A stretch of 64,000 nt of DNA from an uncultured Lachnospiraceae bacterium (GTDB taxonomy: Bacteria; Bacillota; Clostridia; Lachnospirales; Lachnospiraceae), in assembly GCA_902775895.1 (NCBI GenBank), contig CACYNO010000001.1, positions 1 to 64,000 of the forward strand, in the 5' to 3' direction. Position 1 is the stretch's first letter, and each line of letters starts with the position of its first letter. Positions 6,092 to 16,674 of this stretch are shown here, piece after piece. The notes under the pieces are model-generated. The model saw only the letters and a program-made list of their open reading frames with translations, ran no database searches and was not told the DNA's origin. The translations under genes and the position numbers were made by a program.

Positions 6092-7516
6092 ATGGAGAAA
6101 GATATCAAGGAAGTTTTAGACGGTGTTGAAGAGCAAAAAGAGCAGAATTACGTAAATGAACTGCTTGAGCTCTTTAGAAGTAATATTTCTGATGATGATC
6201 TTTTAACAAGATTAGAGGACTATCATGAGAATGATATTGCAGGCGCACTGGAGCAGATGGAGCCTGAGGAAAGACAGAGGCTTTACCCGGTTCTTGGTGA
6301 AGAAAGGCTTTCCGAGATTTTTTCATATATTGAAGATGTAGACGAATATATGAAAGAACTGGGGCTTTCAAGTGCTGCCAAGGTCATTGAGAACATGGAC
6401 TCTGATGATGCGGTGGATGTTCTTGAAGAGATGGATGCCGATGCCAGAAAAGAGCTTACCGGAATGCTTGACGAGGAAGCGAGCGCGGATATCCGGATGA
6501 TCAGGTCTTATGATGATGATGAGATCGGAAGCAAGATGACCACAAACTACATAAGGATAACCAGGGGGATGTCTGTCAGGACCGCCATGAAAGAGCTTAT
6601 AAGCCAGGCTGAAAACAATGACAACATTTCCATTATCTATGTAACGGATGAAGACGGTAAGTTTTACGGAGCTTTGGACCTGAAGGATCTGATCACTGCA
6701 AGAGACTATATGGATCTTCAGTCATTCATGATCACATCCTTCCCGTATGTTGTCGATCATGAAAAGATCAGTGACTGTATAGACAGGATAAAGGATTACG
6801 AAGAAGACTCCATTCCGGTTTTAAACAGTGACAAGGAGATACTCGGTATCATCACGGCCCAGGACATGGTTGAAGTCGTAGATGAAGAATTGGGAGATGA
6901 CTATGCTAAGCTGGCCGGTCTTACTTCTGAAGAGGATCTGAATGAGTCTCTGGGCAAGAGTATGAAAAAAAGAATGCCATGGCTTATAATCCTGTTGTTT
7001 TTGGGGATGGGTGTTTCCTTTGTTGTGGGACTGTTTGAGCCTGTCGTGGCAGAGATCGCCCTTGTGGTGAGCTTCCAGTCGCTTATCCTGGATATGGCCG
7101 GAAACGTGGGAACACAGTCTCTTGCTGTGACCATCCGTGTACTTGTGGATGAGAACGTATCTTCTAAACAAAAAGCGGGGCTGGTATTTAAGGAAGTAAG
7201 GATCGGTTTTGTTAACGGTCTGCTTCTGGCGGCAATGTCCTTTGCCTTTGTAAGCGGATACATAGTTCTTTCCAAGCATACCGACTGGGGATACGCATGC
7301 TCTATTGCAGGCTGCGTTGCAGTTGCCCTGCTTGTGGCAATGGTGGTATCAAGTCTGGTGGGCACGGTTGTGCCTATGTTCTTTCATAAGTTGAAAGTAG
7401 ATCCGGCAGTAGCTTCCGGTCCGCTTATTACGACGGTGAACGATCTGGTCGCTGTTGTGACGTATTACGGGCTTGCCTGGCTCTTACTCATTCAGGTAAT
7501 GCACATAACCGGATAA
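6092..7516 (+). CDS. mgtE: Magnesium transporter/channel MgtE
   Basis: A 474-residue Mg2+ channel. An acidic N-terminal superhelical domain (about 1-125) with DDAVDVLEEM-type repeats is followed by a pair of CBS domains (about 125-260), a linker helix, and five transmembrane helices (about 285-470). The pore region is conserved (MAGNVGTQSLAV and LITTVNDLVAV). The N and CBS domains gate the pore by sensing cytosolic Mg2+. The ATG at 6092 follows AGGGAGGTG; the in-frame TTG at 6074 overlaps no better signal. It is monocistronic, with its own promoter and terminator. Confidence 0.95.
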   Translation: MEKDIKEVLDGVEEQKEQNYVNELLELFRSNISDDDLLTRLEDYHENDIAGALEQMEPEERQRLYPVLGEERLSEIFSYIEDVDEYMKELGLSSAAKVIENMDSDDAVDVLEEMDADARKELTGMLDEEASADIRMIRSYDDDEIGSKMTTNYIRITRGMSVRTAMKELISQAENNDNISIIYVTDEDGKFYGALDLKDLITARDYMDLQSFMITSFPYVVDHEKISDCIDRIKDYEEDSIPVLNSDKEILGIITAQDMVEVVDEELGDDYAKLAGLTSEEDLNESLGKSMKKRMPWLIILLFLGMGVSFVVGLFEPVVAEIALVVSFQSLILDMAGNVGTQSLAVTIRVLVDENVSSKQKAGLVFKEVRIGFVNGLLLAAMSFAFVSGYIVLSKHTDWGYACSIAGCVAVALLVAMVVSSLVGTVVPMFFHKLKVDPAVASGPLITTVNDLVAVVTYYGLAWLLLIQVMHITG

Positions 7517-7526
7517 TAAATAATTT

Positions 7527-7573
7527 GACCCTTATGAGATTCAGAAAAACTGAATTTTCGAAGGGTCTTTTTT
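7527..7573 (+). terminator. Intrinsic terminator after mgtE
   Basis: GACCCTT (7527-7533) pairs with AAGGGTC (7561-7567), with an inner TTCAG/CTGAA stem, followed by six T residues. Confidence 0.8.
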
Positions 7574-7585
7574 ATTATATTTAAC

Positions 7586-7614
7586 TTGACACATTTAATT
7601 TTTACTTGTATAAA
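7586..7614 (+). promoter_or_regulatory. Strong sigma-A-type promoter of rho
   Basis: TTGACA (7586-7591), a 17-nt spacer and TATAAA (7609-7614). Transcription should start near 7621, leaving a leader of about 64 nt before the chosen ATG. Confidence 0.85.
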
Positions 7615-7684
7615 TTGAATAATGTTCTTGTGCCCATTCGGCATGATTTCCATTACTCAATCTATGATAAGCGGAGGTAACAAT

Positions 7685-9040
7685 ATGACCTTTGAAGGTA
7701 TGTCTCTGAAAGAACTGCAGGCTGTTGCAAAAGAAAAAGGTTTGAAAAAGATTTCAGGTTATAAAAAGCAGGAGCTGATCGATGCGCTGAACTCTTTTAA
7801 ACCGGAGGAAACCGGAGAAACTTCTAAAGAGAAGAAGATATCGGAAGAGAAAGTACCGGAAGAGACTGTTGCGGAAGAAAAAAGCCGTGTGATGACCGGA
7901 CCGGTTAATGACAGTAACGGTGGGAAGGCAAAAGGGATACTGGAGGTTCTTTCGGACGGATTCGGCTTTATACGAAGCGATAATTTTATGCCGGGAGAAG
8001 ACGATGTTTATGTACCGAATGCTTTGATAAAAAAGTTTAATTTAAGAACAGGCGATGTTGTCGAGGGTACAAAGAAAAGGAATCGTCTGGAAGATAAGTT
8101 TATGGCACTTATTTTCGTGTCAGGAGTGAATGGTAAAGATCCCATCGAATCCATGAAGCGCAAACGCTTTGAAAATCTCACCCCTATCTATCCGGAGGAA
8201 AGGATATATCTGGAAAATGCCGGTGCTTCCAATGCCTGCAGGATAGTGGATCTTATATCTCCCATAGGAAAAGGCCAGAGAGGGATGATAGTCGCACAAC
8301 CCAAAGCAGGTAAGACCACCCTGTTAAAAGAGATAGCAAATGCGATAACCAAAAACAATCCGGAAATGCATGTTATGATTCTTTTGATAGATGAGCGTCC
8401 GGAGGAAGTGACGGACATAAAAGAGTCCATTCACGGAGAAAAGGTTGATGTTATTTTCTCTACATTTGATGAACAGCCCGAACATCACAAACGTGTCTCG
8501 GAGATGGTTATAGAGAGAGCAAAGCGTTTGGTGGAACAGAAGGAAGATGTGATAATCCTTCTGGACAGCATCACAAGGCTTGCAAGAGCTTATAATCTGA
8601 CTGTACAGCCAAGCGGAAGAACCCTTTCGGGAGGTCTTGATCCTGCAGCACTGTATATGCCTAAAAGATTTTTCGGAGCGGCCAGGAACGTGCGTGAGGG
8701 CGGAAGCCTTACTATTCTTGCAACGGCACTCGTGGATACGGGAAGCAAGATGGACGATGTTGTATTTGAGGAATTCAAAGGGACCGGAAATATGGAGCTT
8801 GTACTTGACCGTAAGCTTTCCGAAAAACGGATATTTCCTGCCATCGATCTTGCAAAATCCGGCACAAGAAGAGATGATCTTTTGTTTAGTGAAAAAGAAC
8901 GTGAAGCAGATGAGATCATAAGAAAGGCACTTAACTCTTTAAAGACTGATGAGTCAGCAGAAAGGATAATAGACCTTTTTGTAAATACAAAGTCCAACTC
9001 GGAATTGACAGACACCATCATCAAAAAAAGATATGTATAA
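7685..9040 (+). CDS. rho: Transcription termination factor Rho
   Basis: A 451-residue RNA-dependent ATPase that forms a hexameric ring and releases RNA polymerase. The order is an N-terminal SAP-like Rho_N helix bundle (about 1-40), an acidic/lysine-rich linker, a cold-shock RNA-binding domain (about 75-140), and a RecA-type motor. The Walker A is KAGKTT (207-212), followed by [12 protein letters not shown], the Q-loop and the R-loop. I chose the ATG at 7685 because CGGAGG lies 7 nt before it and the protein then starts with the usual MSLKEL-type helix; the ATG at 7622 sits at the predicted transcription start. A strong terminator follows. Confidence 0.96.
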   Translation: MTFEGMSLKELQAVAKEKGLKKISGYKKQELIDALNSFKPEETGETSKEKKISEEKVPEETVAEEKSRVMTGPVNDSNGGKAKGILEVLSDGFGFIRSDNFMPGEDDVYVPNALIKKFNLRTGDVVEGTKKRNRLEDKFMALIFVSGVNGKDPIESMKRKRFENLTPIYPEERIYLENAGASNACRIVDLISPIGKGQRGMIVAQPKAGKTTLLKEIANAITKNNPEMHVMILLIDERPEEVTDIKESIHGEKVDVIFSTFDEQPEHHKRVSEMVIERAKRLVEQKEDVIILLDSITRLARAYNLTVQPSGRTLSGGLDPAALYMPKRFFGAARNVREGGSLTILATALVDTGSKMDDVVFEEFKGTGNMELVLDRKLSEKRIFPAIDLAKSGTRRDDLLFSEKEREADEIIRKALNSLKTDESAERIIDLFVNTKSNSELTDTIIKKRYV

Positions 9041-9074
9041 CAAAAAGCCGAAAGAGTGCTCTTTCGGCTTTTTG
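9041..9074. terminator. Bidirectional terminator between rho and hydG
   Basis: CAAAAAGCCGAAAGAG (9041-9056) and its exact complement (9059-9074) form a 16-bp stem with a two-base loop region, flanked by A and T runs. It works for both convergent genes. Confidence 0.9.
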
Positions 9075-9090
9075 TATGTGGTCATATATC

Positions 9091-10539
9091 TTAGAATCTG
9101 AAGTCTCTCCTGTTTGAAGCTTTTATGGCTTCTATGTTATCTACGGTTATCTCACGTACCTTTTCCTTCGGGATATTGTCAAGCTCTCTGCTGATAACTT
9201 CGAAACCTTCTTCTTTGGTGGAATCCTTTGCGTAATCAACAAGATACTCCGCAAGAGTCATAAGAGCGTTAGGGTGGCAGATGTTGGCAATCTGTCCGCT
9301 CTTACAAAGAGACATGAACCTGTCGCCGGTACGGCCTTCCCTGTAGCAGGCGGTACAAAACGAAGGGATGTGTCCGTTTTGCATGAGCCATGAGACTACA
9401 TCGTCCAGATCTCTCTGGTCGGAAACATCGAACTGCTCCGTGTCATGAGGACGTTCTTTTTCAGTGTAGCCGCCTACGGATGTTCTTGAACCGCCGGAAA
9501 CCTGTGATATACCGACGTTTAGCATCTTCGTACGTACATCCTCAGACTCTCTGGTGGAGATGATCATGCCTGTGTAGGGAACTGCGAGACGTATGCAGGC
9601 AGCGATCTTTACGAACATATCATCTGAAATGGAATTATCAAAATCGTCGGGATTGATATCGTCTGCAGGTTTTACGCGTGGGACGCTGATAGTGTGAGGG
9701 CCGACTCCGTGTACTGCTTCGAGATGCTCGGCGTGCATAAGAAGTCCCGCAAATTCGTATCTGTATCCTTCAAGACCGAAAAGCACACCGAGACCAACGT
9801 CGTCTATACCGCCTTCCATGGCACGGTCCATGGCTTCCGTATGATATGCGTAGTCATGCTTGGGACCTGTGGGGTGCAGCTCTTCGTAGCTTTTTTTGTT
9901 GTACGTCTCCTGAAACAGTATATAAGTGCCTATTCCGGCATCTGCCAGCTTTTTATAGTTCTCGACGGTAGTTGCGGCGATGTTTACGTTAACACGCCGT
10001 ATGGCACCGTTTTTATGCTTTATATCGTATATCGTATGTATGCAGTCAAGTATATACTCAATGGGATTGTTTACGGGATCCTCGCCTGCTTCGATGGCAA
10101 GACGCTTATGGCCCATATCCTGAAGGGCGATGACCTCGGCTTTGACTTCCTCTTGTGTGAGTTTTTTTCTTGGGATCGTCGTATTCTTTGCATGGTACGG
10201 ACAGTAAAGACATCCGTTTATGCAATAATTTGACAGATAAAGAGGCGCAAATAAAACTATCCTGTTGCCGTAAAAGGCAAGCTTTATCTCCTCGGCTATC
10301 TCATATATCTTTTTATTCACATCAGGGTCTTCGCATGCAAGAAGGACAGAAGCCTCCCTGTGGCTCAAGCCTTGACAGACATACCCGGTTTTTGTTTTCT
10401 GCGGGCGTGCCTTTTCCAGGATATCATTGATCAGTTCCGTGTTATTTTTGTTTGCATCAGCATATTTAATTGTTTCAAGGATTTCTGCGTCATTAATAAA
10501 TTCATCAGCATGTAATGACTTCGGATCATAAACAGACAT
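9091..10539 (-). CDS. hydG: [FeFe]-hydrogenase H-cluster radical SAM maturase HydG
   Basis: A 482-residue radical SAM enzyme that splits tyrosine into p-cresol, CO and cyanide and builds the Fe(CO)2CN synthon of the hydrogenase H-cluster. The radical SAM cluster ligands are C106, C110 and C113 (CX3CX2C). The C-terminal auxiliary cluster motif CTAC followed by 22 residues and another Cys is intact, which separates HydG from ThiH. Length is normal. AAAGGAG precedes the ATG. HydE, HydF and the hydrogenase are not in the window. The small TM1266-type gene lies upstream on the same strand, 128 nt away. Confidence 0.96.
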   Translation of the reverse strand: MSVYDPKSLHADEFINDAEILETIKYADANKNNTELINDILEKARPQKTKTGYVCQGLSHREASVLLACEDPDVNKKIYEIAEEIKLAFYGNRIVLFAPLYLSNYCINGCLYCPYHAKNTTIPRKKLTQEEVKAEVIALQDMGHKRLAIEAGEDPVNNPIEYILDCIHTIYDIKHKNGAIRRVNVNIAATTVENYKKLADAGIGTYILFQETYNKKSYEELHPTGPKHDYAYHTEAMDRAMEGGIDDVGLGVLFGLEGYRYEFAGLLMHAEHLEAVHGVGPHTISVPRVKPADDINPDDFDNSISDDMFVKIAACIRLAVPYTGMIISTRESEDVRTKMLNVGISQVSGGSRTSVGGYTEKERPHDTEQFDVSDQRDLDDVVSWLMQNGHIPSFCTACYREGRTGDRFMSLCKSGQIANICHPNALMTLAEYLVDYAKDSTKEEGFEVISRELDNIPKEKVREITVDNIEAIKASNRRDFRF

Positions 10540-10667
10540 AAAATACTCCTTTCTTACGGTCAGATTACTCTTTCCGATCAGACATTGTCCGGTAAAAAAT
10601 TTAAGATTAAAATGTGTAATTGTCAGACTATATTAAAAACAGTGGTTAGTCAATGATAACTTCCTGT

Positions 10668-10907
10668 TCATGCGAAAGCGGTCTTAACTTCAACGTTTTC
10701 AAGATTTCCGATCTTGCCGGAAATGGCGGATATCTTATCCTGAGGTGCATCTAGAGCCACACTGATAAGGTTAATATTTCTTTCCTTGTACGGGATACCC
10801 ATTCTTCCGATAATGTATTCACCATTTTCATGAAGAAGCTCGTTGATGGCGTTTACTGATTCTTTGGACCTGACGATTATACTCATTACTGCAAGTCTTG
10901 TTTCCAT
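10668..10907 (-). CDS. TM1266-family iron-only hydrogenase system regulator (ACT-like)
   Basis: A 79-residue protein with one ACT/NikR-C-like ferredoxin fold: a beta strand (TRLAVMSIIV), a helix (VNAINELLHE), GEYIIGRMGIPYKER, a second strand (NINLISVALDA) and a final helix and strand. This matches the small putative regulators found beside hydrogenase maturation genes in Clostridia and Thermotoga. Members have no DNA-binding domain, so any regulation is probably through ligand binding or partner proteins. Its position upstream of hydG, same strand, supports the call. A TATAAT on the minus strand about 50 nt upstream may be its -10 box. Confidence 0.85.
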   Translation of the reverse strand: METRLAVMSIIVRSKESVNAINELLHENGEYIIGRMGIPYKERNINLISVALDAPQDKISAISGKIGNLENVEVKTAFA

Positions 10908-10998
10908 AAAACTATTCTCCTTTTTTAAGAATGTGTTAATTTACTTCCTATCGTCAATATTATAGAATCTAATGCTATAAAGCAAGAAGGAGTAAAAA

Positions 10999-13770
10999 AT
11001 GTTACGTCTTGAGGGAATAGCCAAAAAATACAAAACAGGGGATTTTATCCAGACTGCACTTGACGGTATAGATCTTACGTTACGGGACAACGAATTTGTG
11101 GCAGTGCTTGGACCTTCGGGATCGGGGAAGACCACTCTGCTTAACATCATCGGCGGTCTGGACAGGTATGAGTCCGGTAATCTGCTGATAAACGGGGTAT
11201 CCACAAAAGATTATCGTGACAGGGACTGGGATACCTACAGAAACCACACAATAGGCTTTGTGTTCCAGAGTTACAACCTGATACCGCATCAAAGTGTCTT
11301 GGATAATGTGGCTCTGGCCCTGACCATAGGAGGGATATCAGGAAGAGAAAGAAAGGAAAGGGCGCTTAAAGCTCTTGAACAGGTGGGGCTTAGTGATCAC
11401 ATACATAAAAAACCCAATCAGCTTTCCGGAGGACAGATGCAGCGTGTGGCTATTGCCAGAGCCCTTGTCAACAATCCTGACATTGTTCTTGCGGACGAGC
11501 CCACGGGGGCACTTGATACAGATACGGGTATTCAGGTCATGGAACTTCTTAAGGAAGTGGCGAAGGACCGTCTTGTTGTAATGGTCACACACAATCCCGA
11601 TCTTGCAAATGAATATGCAACGAGGATCATTAACATCAAAGACGGAAAGATAATCAAAGATTCCGATCCGGTCACTGAGGATGAAATAAAAAAGATTGAA
11701 AATGAAAAAGAGAATACTTCCGGAAAGACCAAAAGATCCGGAATGTCTTTCGGTACGTCTTTTAAGCTTTCTTTAAACAACCTGCGTACGAAGATGGGAA
11801 GGGCGGTACTGACTTCCATAGCGGGATCTATAGGTATCATAGGTATTGCCCTTATACTTGCCATGTCTAACGGGGTAAATAATTACATCTATGATATACA
11901 GAGGGATACCATGTCCTCATATCCGCTGACTATTGAAAGCCAGGAACTGGATCTGTCGTCAGTTCTGAATTCCGACAGTTCAGCCGATACATCCTCCGGA
12001 GGTGCGGATACGAATGAAGGGGGACTGTATGCGGATGTATCGGATGTTTCCATAGGTATGGCAGGAGCGTCCTACAGCAAGAACAACCTTGAAGCCTTTA
12101 AAAAGTATCTGGACTCTCCTGATAGTGAGATCAACCGATACATAGGGAAGAACGGGGTAACATACGGTTATACTCCTGCTTTTACCGTGTTTACAAAGGA
12201 TTCGGAGGATTCATATGTTGATACTAACGATGATCCCCAGGATTCCACCACATCTGCGGTAAGAAGTATGTTTGCAGGAATGACCTTCGACAGAAAAAAT
12301 ACAAATGAGACGGCAACCAATTTTTCAGAATTGACACCGGGTAAAGGTGATGCACTGATCAGCGATCTGGTGCTTGATAATTATAATATTGTGGCAGGTG
12401 ACTGGCCTAAAGAGTACAACGAGATAGTTATAAAGATAGGGGAGAATAACTCTCTGAATGCAGTGGCATTGTATCAGATGGGAATAATAACCTATTCCGA
12501 ATATCAGGATATGGTAAAGGATGAAAGCGGAGATTCCATTAGGAAAATTTCCGATAATCTTGATGATCTGTTAAATAAGGAATTCTACCTTGTGCCTCAG
12601 AGCATGTTCTATGTAAAAGGAGATAACGGTATTTATACCGAGAAGCCTGCAGACCTTATGAATATTGACGGATATGTTGATGAGAGCATTAAGCTTAAGG
12701 TTTCGGGGATCGTAAAGCCGTCTGAGGATCTGAGCAATGAACAGATAAGTACCATTGCTGCATATACGAGTAAGTTAACGGACAAGATCGTAGAGGAGAC
12801 GGATAAGAGTCAGATAGTAAAGGATCAGGAAAAAGATCCGGATACAAATGTCCTGACGGGCGTGAGCTTTGAAGCAAAAACAGACGAAGACAAAGCAAAG
12901 GATGCCAGGGAATATGCTTCCAATCTTTCGGTTACGGATAAAGCAGCAATGTATCAGGTGATAATGATGTATTACCAGCAGCAGAAGGCAGAAAGTGATT
13001 CCGAAGAGGAAAAGAGAGTCACTCCGGAGATGGCGGCAGGCGCACAGCCGGGGGCAGGTGAGGCACAGCTTGCTGCAGCTCTTGATTCATGGCTTGCTTC
13101 AGGTCCGGAGACAAAAGATCTTGTAAAGCTTTACGACAACTATATAGGTGACAGTTCATATGACGATAATATGCTTGCCTTCGGTAAGGTAAATAAAGAT
13201 AAGCCCAGTGTCATAAATATATACACTGACACATTTGAAGATAAGGACGGCGTTACCCAGTCTATTCAAAACTATAATGATTCCGTAAGTGAAGAGGATA
13301 AGATAACATACACGGATATCATAGGTCTTATGACATCCTCTATGACGAAGATAGTGAATGTCATTACGGCAGTGCTTATCGGCTTTGTGTCAGTATCTTT
13401 AGTGGTATCAAGTATCATGATAGGCATTATCACGCATATCTCAGTTCTTGAAAGAACGAAAGAGATAGGAATACTTCGGGCCATGGGAGCGTCAAAATCC
13501 AATATTTCACAGGTGTTTAATGCAGAGACCATAATAATCGGTCTTGCATCAGGTCTTATAGGAGTTGGGGTTGCGGTGCTCATCACATTACCTATGACGG
13601 AGATCATGAGGCACTCCATGGAAGGAGCGGAGAATGTAAGGGCATATCTGTCTCCTGTCAATGCCCTGATACTTATCGGACTCAGCATGCTGGTTACATT
13701 TATAGGAGGTATTATTCCTGCTAAAAGAGCGGCAGGAAAGGATCCGGTAACGGCGCTGAGGAGTGAGTAA
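10999..13770 (+). CDS. ABC transporter, ATPase fused to FtsX/MacB-type permease
   Basis: A 923-residue half-transporter fusion. The ATPase is residues 1-230 with Walker [10 protein letters not shown] (38-46), signature LSGGQ (142-146) and Walker B leading into ADEPTGALD (165-172). A linker of charged residues precedes the first membrane helix (about 262-290). A large extracellular domain (about 295-775) rich in Asp and Ser is followed by three C-terminal helices in the FtsX arrangement. These MacB-like systems work as mechanotransducers, exporting peptides or acting on the envelope. AGAAGGAG precedes the ATG. No separate partner gene or two-component system is adjacent, so the substrate is unknown. 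Confidence 0.9.
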   Translation: MLRLEGIAKKYKTGDFIQTALDGIDLTLRDNEFVAVLGPSGSGKTTLLNIIGGLDRYESGNLLINGVSTKDYRDRDWDTYRNHTIGFVFQSYNLIPHQSVLDNVALALTIGGISGRERKERALKALEQVGLSDHIHKKPNQLSGGQMQRVAIARALVNNPDIVLADEPTGALDTDTGIQVMELLKEVAKDRLVVMVTHNPDLANEYATRIINIKDGKIIKDSDPVTEDEIKKIENEKENTSGKTKRSGMSFGTSFKLSLNNLRTKMGRAVLTSIAGSIGIIGIALILAMSNGVNNYIYDIQRDTMSSYPLTIESQELDLSSVLNSDSSADTSSGGADTNEGGLYADVSDVSIGMAGASYSKNNLEAFKKYLDSPDSEINRYIGKNGVTYGYTPAFTVFTKDSEDSYVDTNDDPQDSTTSAVRSMFAGMTFDRKNTNETATNFSELTPGKGDALISDLVLDNYNIVAGDWPKEYNEIVIKIGENNSLNAVALYQMGIITYSEYQDMVKDESGDSIRKISDNLDDLLNKEFYLVPQSMFYVKGDNGIYTEKPADLMNIDGYVDESIKLKVSGIVKPSEDLSNEQISTIAAYTSKLTDKIVEETDKSQIVKDQEKDPDTNVLTGVSFEAKTDEDKAKDAREYASNLSVTDKAAMYQVIMMYYQQQKAESDSEEEKRVTPEMAAGAQPGAGEAQLAAALDSWLASGPETKDLVKLYDNYIGDSSYDDNMLAFGKVNKDKPSVINIYTDTFEDKDGVTQSIQNYNDSVSEEDKITYTDIIGLMTSSMTKIVNVITAVLIGFVSVSLVVSSIMIGIITHISVLERTKEIGILRAMGASKSNISQVFNAETIIIGLASGLIGVGVAVLITLPMTEIMRHSMEGAENVRAYLSPVNALILIGLSMLVTFIGGIIPAKRAAGKDPVTALRSE

Positions 13771-13842
13771 GAGTTTGCTGAGAAGATTCTGCGTAGTTGA
13801 ACGGTATAAATATTGAAACGGGGTTTTAAACATGAGTGTTCT

Positions 13843-13860
13843 GACATTTGTCCAAATGTC
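13843..13860. promoter_or_regulatory. Possible operator: perfect dyad over the -35 region
   Basis: GACATTTG (13843-13850) and CAAATGTC (13853-13860) are exact reverse complements separated by TC. The dyad covers the -35 hexamer of the antiporter promoter, so a bound dimeric repressor would block RNA polymerase. Confidence 0.5.
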
Positions 13861-13877
13861 GGTTTTAGTGCTATAAT
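13848..13877 (+). promoter_or_regulatory. Promoter of the antiporter operon
   Basis: TTGTCC (13848-13853), an 18-nt spacer and a perfect TATAAT (13872-13877), about 38 nt after the predicted start region would begin the coding sequence at 13922. Confidence 0.6.
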
Positions 13878-13921
13878 CATAGTGTGATAACTTTTTGTCA
13901 AAGTTGGAAGGGAGATAAAAA

Positions 13922-15892
13922 ATGGAGTTTTTAGTTGTTATGTTGATCATAGTGCTCGCGGTAGTGCTTGCGGATGTGATAGCACATTTCATCCCTGCGG
14001 TACCCGCGCCCATTATGCAGATAGCGCTGGGGGCGGCAATTTCTTTCATCCCCATGGCACATCATTTTGAAGTAGAGCATCATTATTTTCATCTGCTTTT
14101 TATTGCGCCTTTGGCGTATTTCGGCGGTATGGAGATAAACAGAAGAGAATTGTGGAAAAGTAAAGGGGCGATAGCAAATTTTGCGTTATTGCTGATACTT
14201 ATTACGGGAGTTGCGGTAGGACCTCTCATTCATGCGATGATTCCTGCCATTTCCATCATAGCCAGCATAACACTTATGTCGGCGCTTGGACCGACCGATC
14301 ACGTTGCAGTTGATACGGTTGAAAAGCACAGTCATATTCCACACGGGATAATGGAGCTTTTAAAAAATGAATCGGTCTTTGCCGAGGTGACGGCTGTCAT
14401 ATTCCTGCAGACCTGCGTCGGTGTTGCGGGAGGAGAGCATATCACGGCAGGTCACGTGACCATAGAATTTGTAAGACTTCTTCTGGGCGGTATAGGTATA
14501 GGTCTTGCGCTGGGTATTGCGAAGCTTCTTGTGGTAAGGCTTATGTACACCAACGGTATCAAGCATACTGCACTGCATACCCTTATAGGAGTTGCGTTCC
14601 CGTTCTTTGCTTTTATCTTATCAGAGCATTTGGAGGTCAGCGGTATCGTGGCTATCTTTGTTGCCGGTATCGTATCTACATTTGAGTACAAAGAAGGGCA
14701 TGCAGATGCCAAAAGGCTTGAAGAAGGCGCAGAGCATGTGTGGGATTTTCTTGCATATACCCTTGACGGTTTTATCTTCGTAATGCTTGGTATGTATATC
14801 CCCGAGATAATCGAAAAGCTTGTAACAAACGAGCTGGAGATAAGTCCGGGATATGCAATAGTGGTGATACTTATCGTATCCGGAGCGATTCTCGGAGTAA
14901 GGTTCCTTTGGGCGCTTCTTACTCTTCCGAAAAGGACCTATGAGCATGACAATATATCGAGGGGAAAGGCGGCAGGTCTTTTTACAATGTCAGGAGCAAG
15001 AGGAGCCATAACATGGGCGTCTGTTGAATCCATCCCTGTGGTGCTGGCAAGCGGTATTGAATTCCCTCACAGGGAGCTGATACTTACCATAGCGATGGGT
15101 GTGATCATATGCTCGGTCATTTTGTCATATGTGGTGCTTCCAATAATTGCGCCTAAGCAAAAGTCCGTCGAGGATCAGGATTCATTTAAAAAGATACACA
15201 TGGAGATACTTTCCGGTGTGGCAGATACTCTCGTGGCAGAGTCAACAGTAAAGAACAGGGAAGAAATAAACCTTATAGCTTTTCGTTACAGGGACAGAGC
15301 CGATGATATCCAGATGACCATGAAGAAGGGAGCCATCACCAACGATGATATAGACAGTATAAACAGAAAGATAATTGACTGGAAGATCGAGAATCTTGAA
15401 AGCATGGAAAAAGAGGGGCAGATCACATCTGAAGAGGCTGATTACTTTATCAAAACCCTTGACAGAAACAGAAGAAAGAAAGCGACAAGAAGCGTGACGG
15501 CGTCTGCCATAGCAGGTTTCTTTAACAGTCGTAAACTTGAAAGAGAGGCAGATAAAGTAGGGCGCGGTGATTCCGATGTGTTCCTGAGGGGCAGTAAAGC
15601 CAATGCCGAATATGTATTGAGTAAGTTAGAGGAACTTAAAAAGACAGACAACTCTGAAGTAATAGAAGCGGCGATTCAAAAATACCGGTTTAATCTGAGT
15701 GAAATCCAGAAGAACATGGATAAGAACGAGGGGGCACCGATAAACGATGATGTTCTCGCATCTGTCGAGAGGCGTGCTGTGGAGATAGAAACCGGTCTTA
15801 TCCAGGATGAGTTTGAAAAAGGCAATCTTTCATTTGCCGAATCTAAAGCAATGAAAAGTGATATTGCAATGCTTGCGGCTCATCTTGTATGA
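13922..15892 (+). CDS. Sodium/proton antiporter, CPA1 (NhaP-like) family
   Basis: A 656-residue antiporter. About twelve membrane helices fill residues 1-420, with the CPA1 ion-binding stretch ALGPTDHVAVD and the later GARGAITWA motif carrying the conserved arginine. A cytosolic tail of about 230 residues (425-656) is charged and helical, probably regulatory. It exchanges Na+ or K+ for H+ across the cytoplasmic membrane. AAGGGAGA precedes the ATG. The His-rich segment HHFEVEHHYFH near the N-terminus is unusual and could bind metal or sense pH. It heads an operon with the amidase, 6 nt downstream. Confidence 0.88.
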   Translation: MEFLVVMLIIVLAVVLADVIAHFIPAVPAPIMQIALGAAISFIPMAHHFEVEHHYFHLLFIAPLAYFGGMEINRRELWKSKGAIANFALLLILITGVAVGPLIHAMIPAISIIASITLMSALGPTDHVAVDTVEKHSHIPHGIMELLKNESVFAEVTAVIFLQTCVGVAGGEHITAGHVTIEFVRLLLGGIGIGLALGIAKLLVVRLMYTNGIKHTALHTLIGVAFPFFAFILSEHLEVSGIVAIFVAGIVSTFEYKEGHADAKRLEEGAEHVWDFLAYTLDGFIFVMLGMYIPEIIEKLVTNELEISPGYAIVVILIVSGAILGVRFLWALLTLPKRTYEHDNISRGKAAGLFTMSGARGAITWASVESIPVVLASGIEFPHRELILTIAMGVIICSVILSYVVLPIIAPKQKSVEDQDSFKKIHMEILSGVADTLVAESTVKNREEINLIAFRYRDRADDIQMTMKKGAITNDDIDSINRKIIDWKIENLESMEKEGQITSEEADYFIKTLDRNRRKKATRSVTASAIAGFFNSRKLEREADKVGRGDSDVFLRGSKANAEYVLSKLEELKKTDNSEVIEAAIQKYRFNLSEIQKNMDKNEGAPINDDVLASVERRAVEIETGLIQDEFEKGNLSFAESKAMKSDIAMLAAHLV

Positions 15893-15898
15893 TATGCC

Positions 15899-16654
15899 GT
15901 GTATGACGATCTTAGAAAGAGAAACTTAAAAACAGTGGGTAAGAAAAAGAACAAAAAAAAGAAATCAGGATCCTTTAAAAAAGTGATCATAGTTTTGTGT
16001 ATAGCAGCGGCGGTATGTATCGCCGCTTTATATGCATTCAGGAGATATTTTTCTGTAAGCCGTGATGTGGTCATTACTGGGGATGCGGACGTGGTGGAAT
16101 ATATACTAACGGAGTCTCCTAACTACCAAAGAAGCGGCAAACTTGCCGTGCGGGGCCTGATGCTTCATTCAGTGGGGAATCCCCAACCTGATGCGAAAAC
16201 ATACGCTGATATTTTCGGGTCACCGGACTATACAAGATCCGGAGTGCATGCTTTTATTGATGCCAAAACGGGAGAGGTTTATCACACACTTCCATGGAAC
16301 AGAGTGGCATGGCACTGCGGCGGTGACGGGAATCTGACCCATATCGGAGTGGAGATGTGTGAGACCGACTGTGAGTATTACGATGAAGATGGTACACTTC
16401 ATATCACGGATCCGGTCCGGGCCAAAAAGGATGCAAAAACAGCATATAACAGCGCTGTAAAGCTTTTTGCAATACTTGCCGAGGAATATGACCTGGACCC
16501 GTTAAAAGAAGGTGTTATAATATCCCATAACGAAGGCTGGGAATCGGGTATCGCTTCCAACCATGGGGACCCGGAACATTATTGGGAAAAGATCGGTTTA
16601 GGATATACGATGGACGGTTTCAGGCAAGACGTGTATAATCGTATCGATAAGTAA
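15899..16654 (+). CDS. Membrane-anchored N-acetylmuramoyl-L-alanine amidase (Amidase_2)
   Basis: A 251-residue cell-wall hydrolase. A very basic N-terminus (KKKNKKKKSGSFKK) is followed by one signal-anchor helix (about residues 29-50), then an extracellular Amidase_2/PGRP-type domain. Zn-ligand candidates are the His in LMLHSVGN, the His in VAWHCGGDGN and the His in ISHNEGW. It cleaves the amide bond between N-acetylmuramic acid and L-alanine. The start is GTG at 15899, the only in-frame start near the antiporter stop. No Shine-Dalgarno sequence is evident, so translational coupling to the antiporter gene is likely. Confidence 0.85.
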   Translation: MYDDLRKRNLKTVGKKKNKKKKSGSFKKVIIVLCIAAAVCIAALYAFRRYFSVSRDVVITGDADVVEYILTESPNYQRSGKLAVRGLMLHSVGNPQPDAKTYADIFGSPDYTRSGVHAFIDAKTGEVYHTLPWNRVAWHCGGDGNLTHIGVEMCETDCEYYDEDGTLHITDPVRAKKDAKTAYNSAVKLFAILAEEYDLDPLKEGVIISHNEGWESGIASNHGDPEHYWEKIGLGYTMDGFRQDVYNRIDK

Positions 16655-16674
16655 TTATTTTGGAGGAAACGTAA

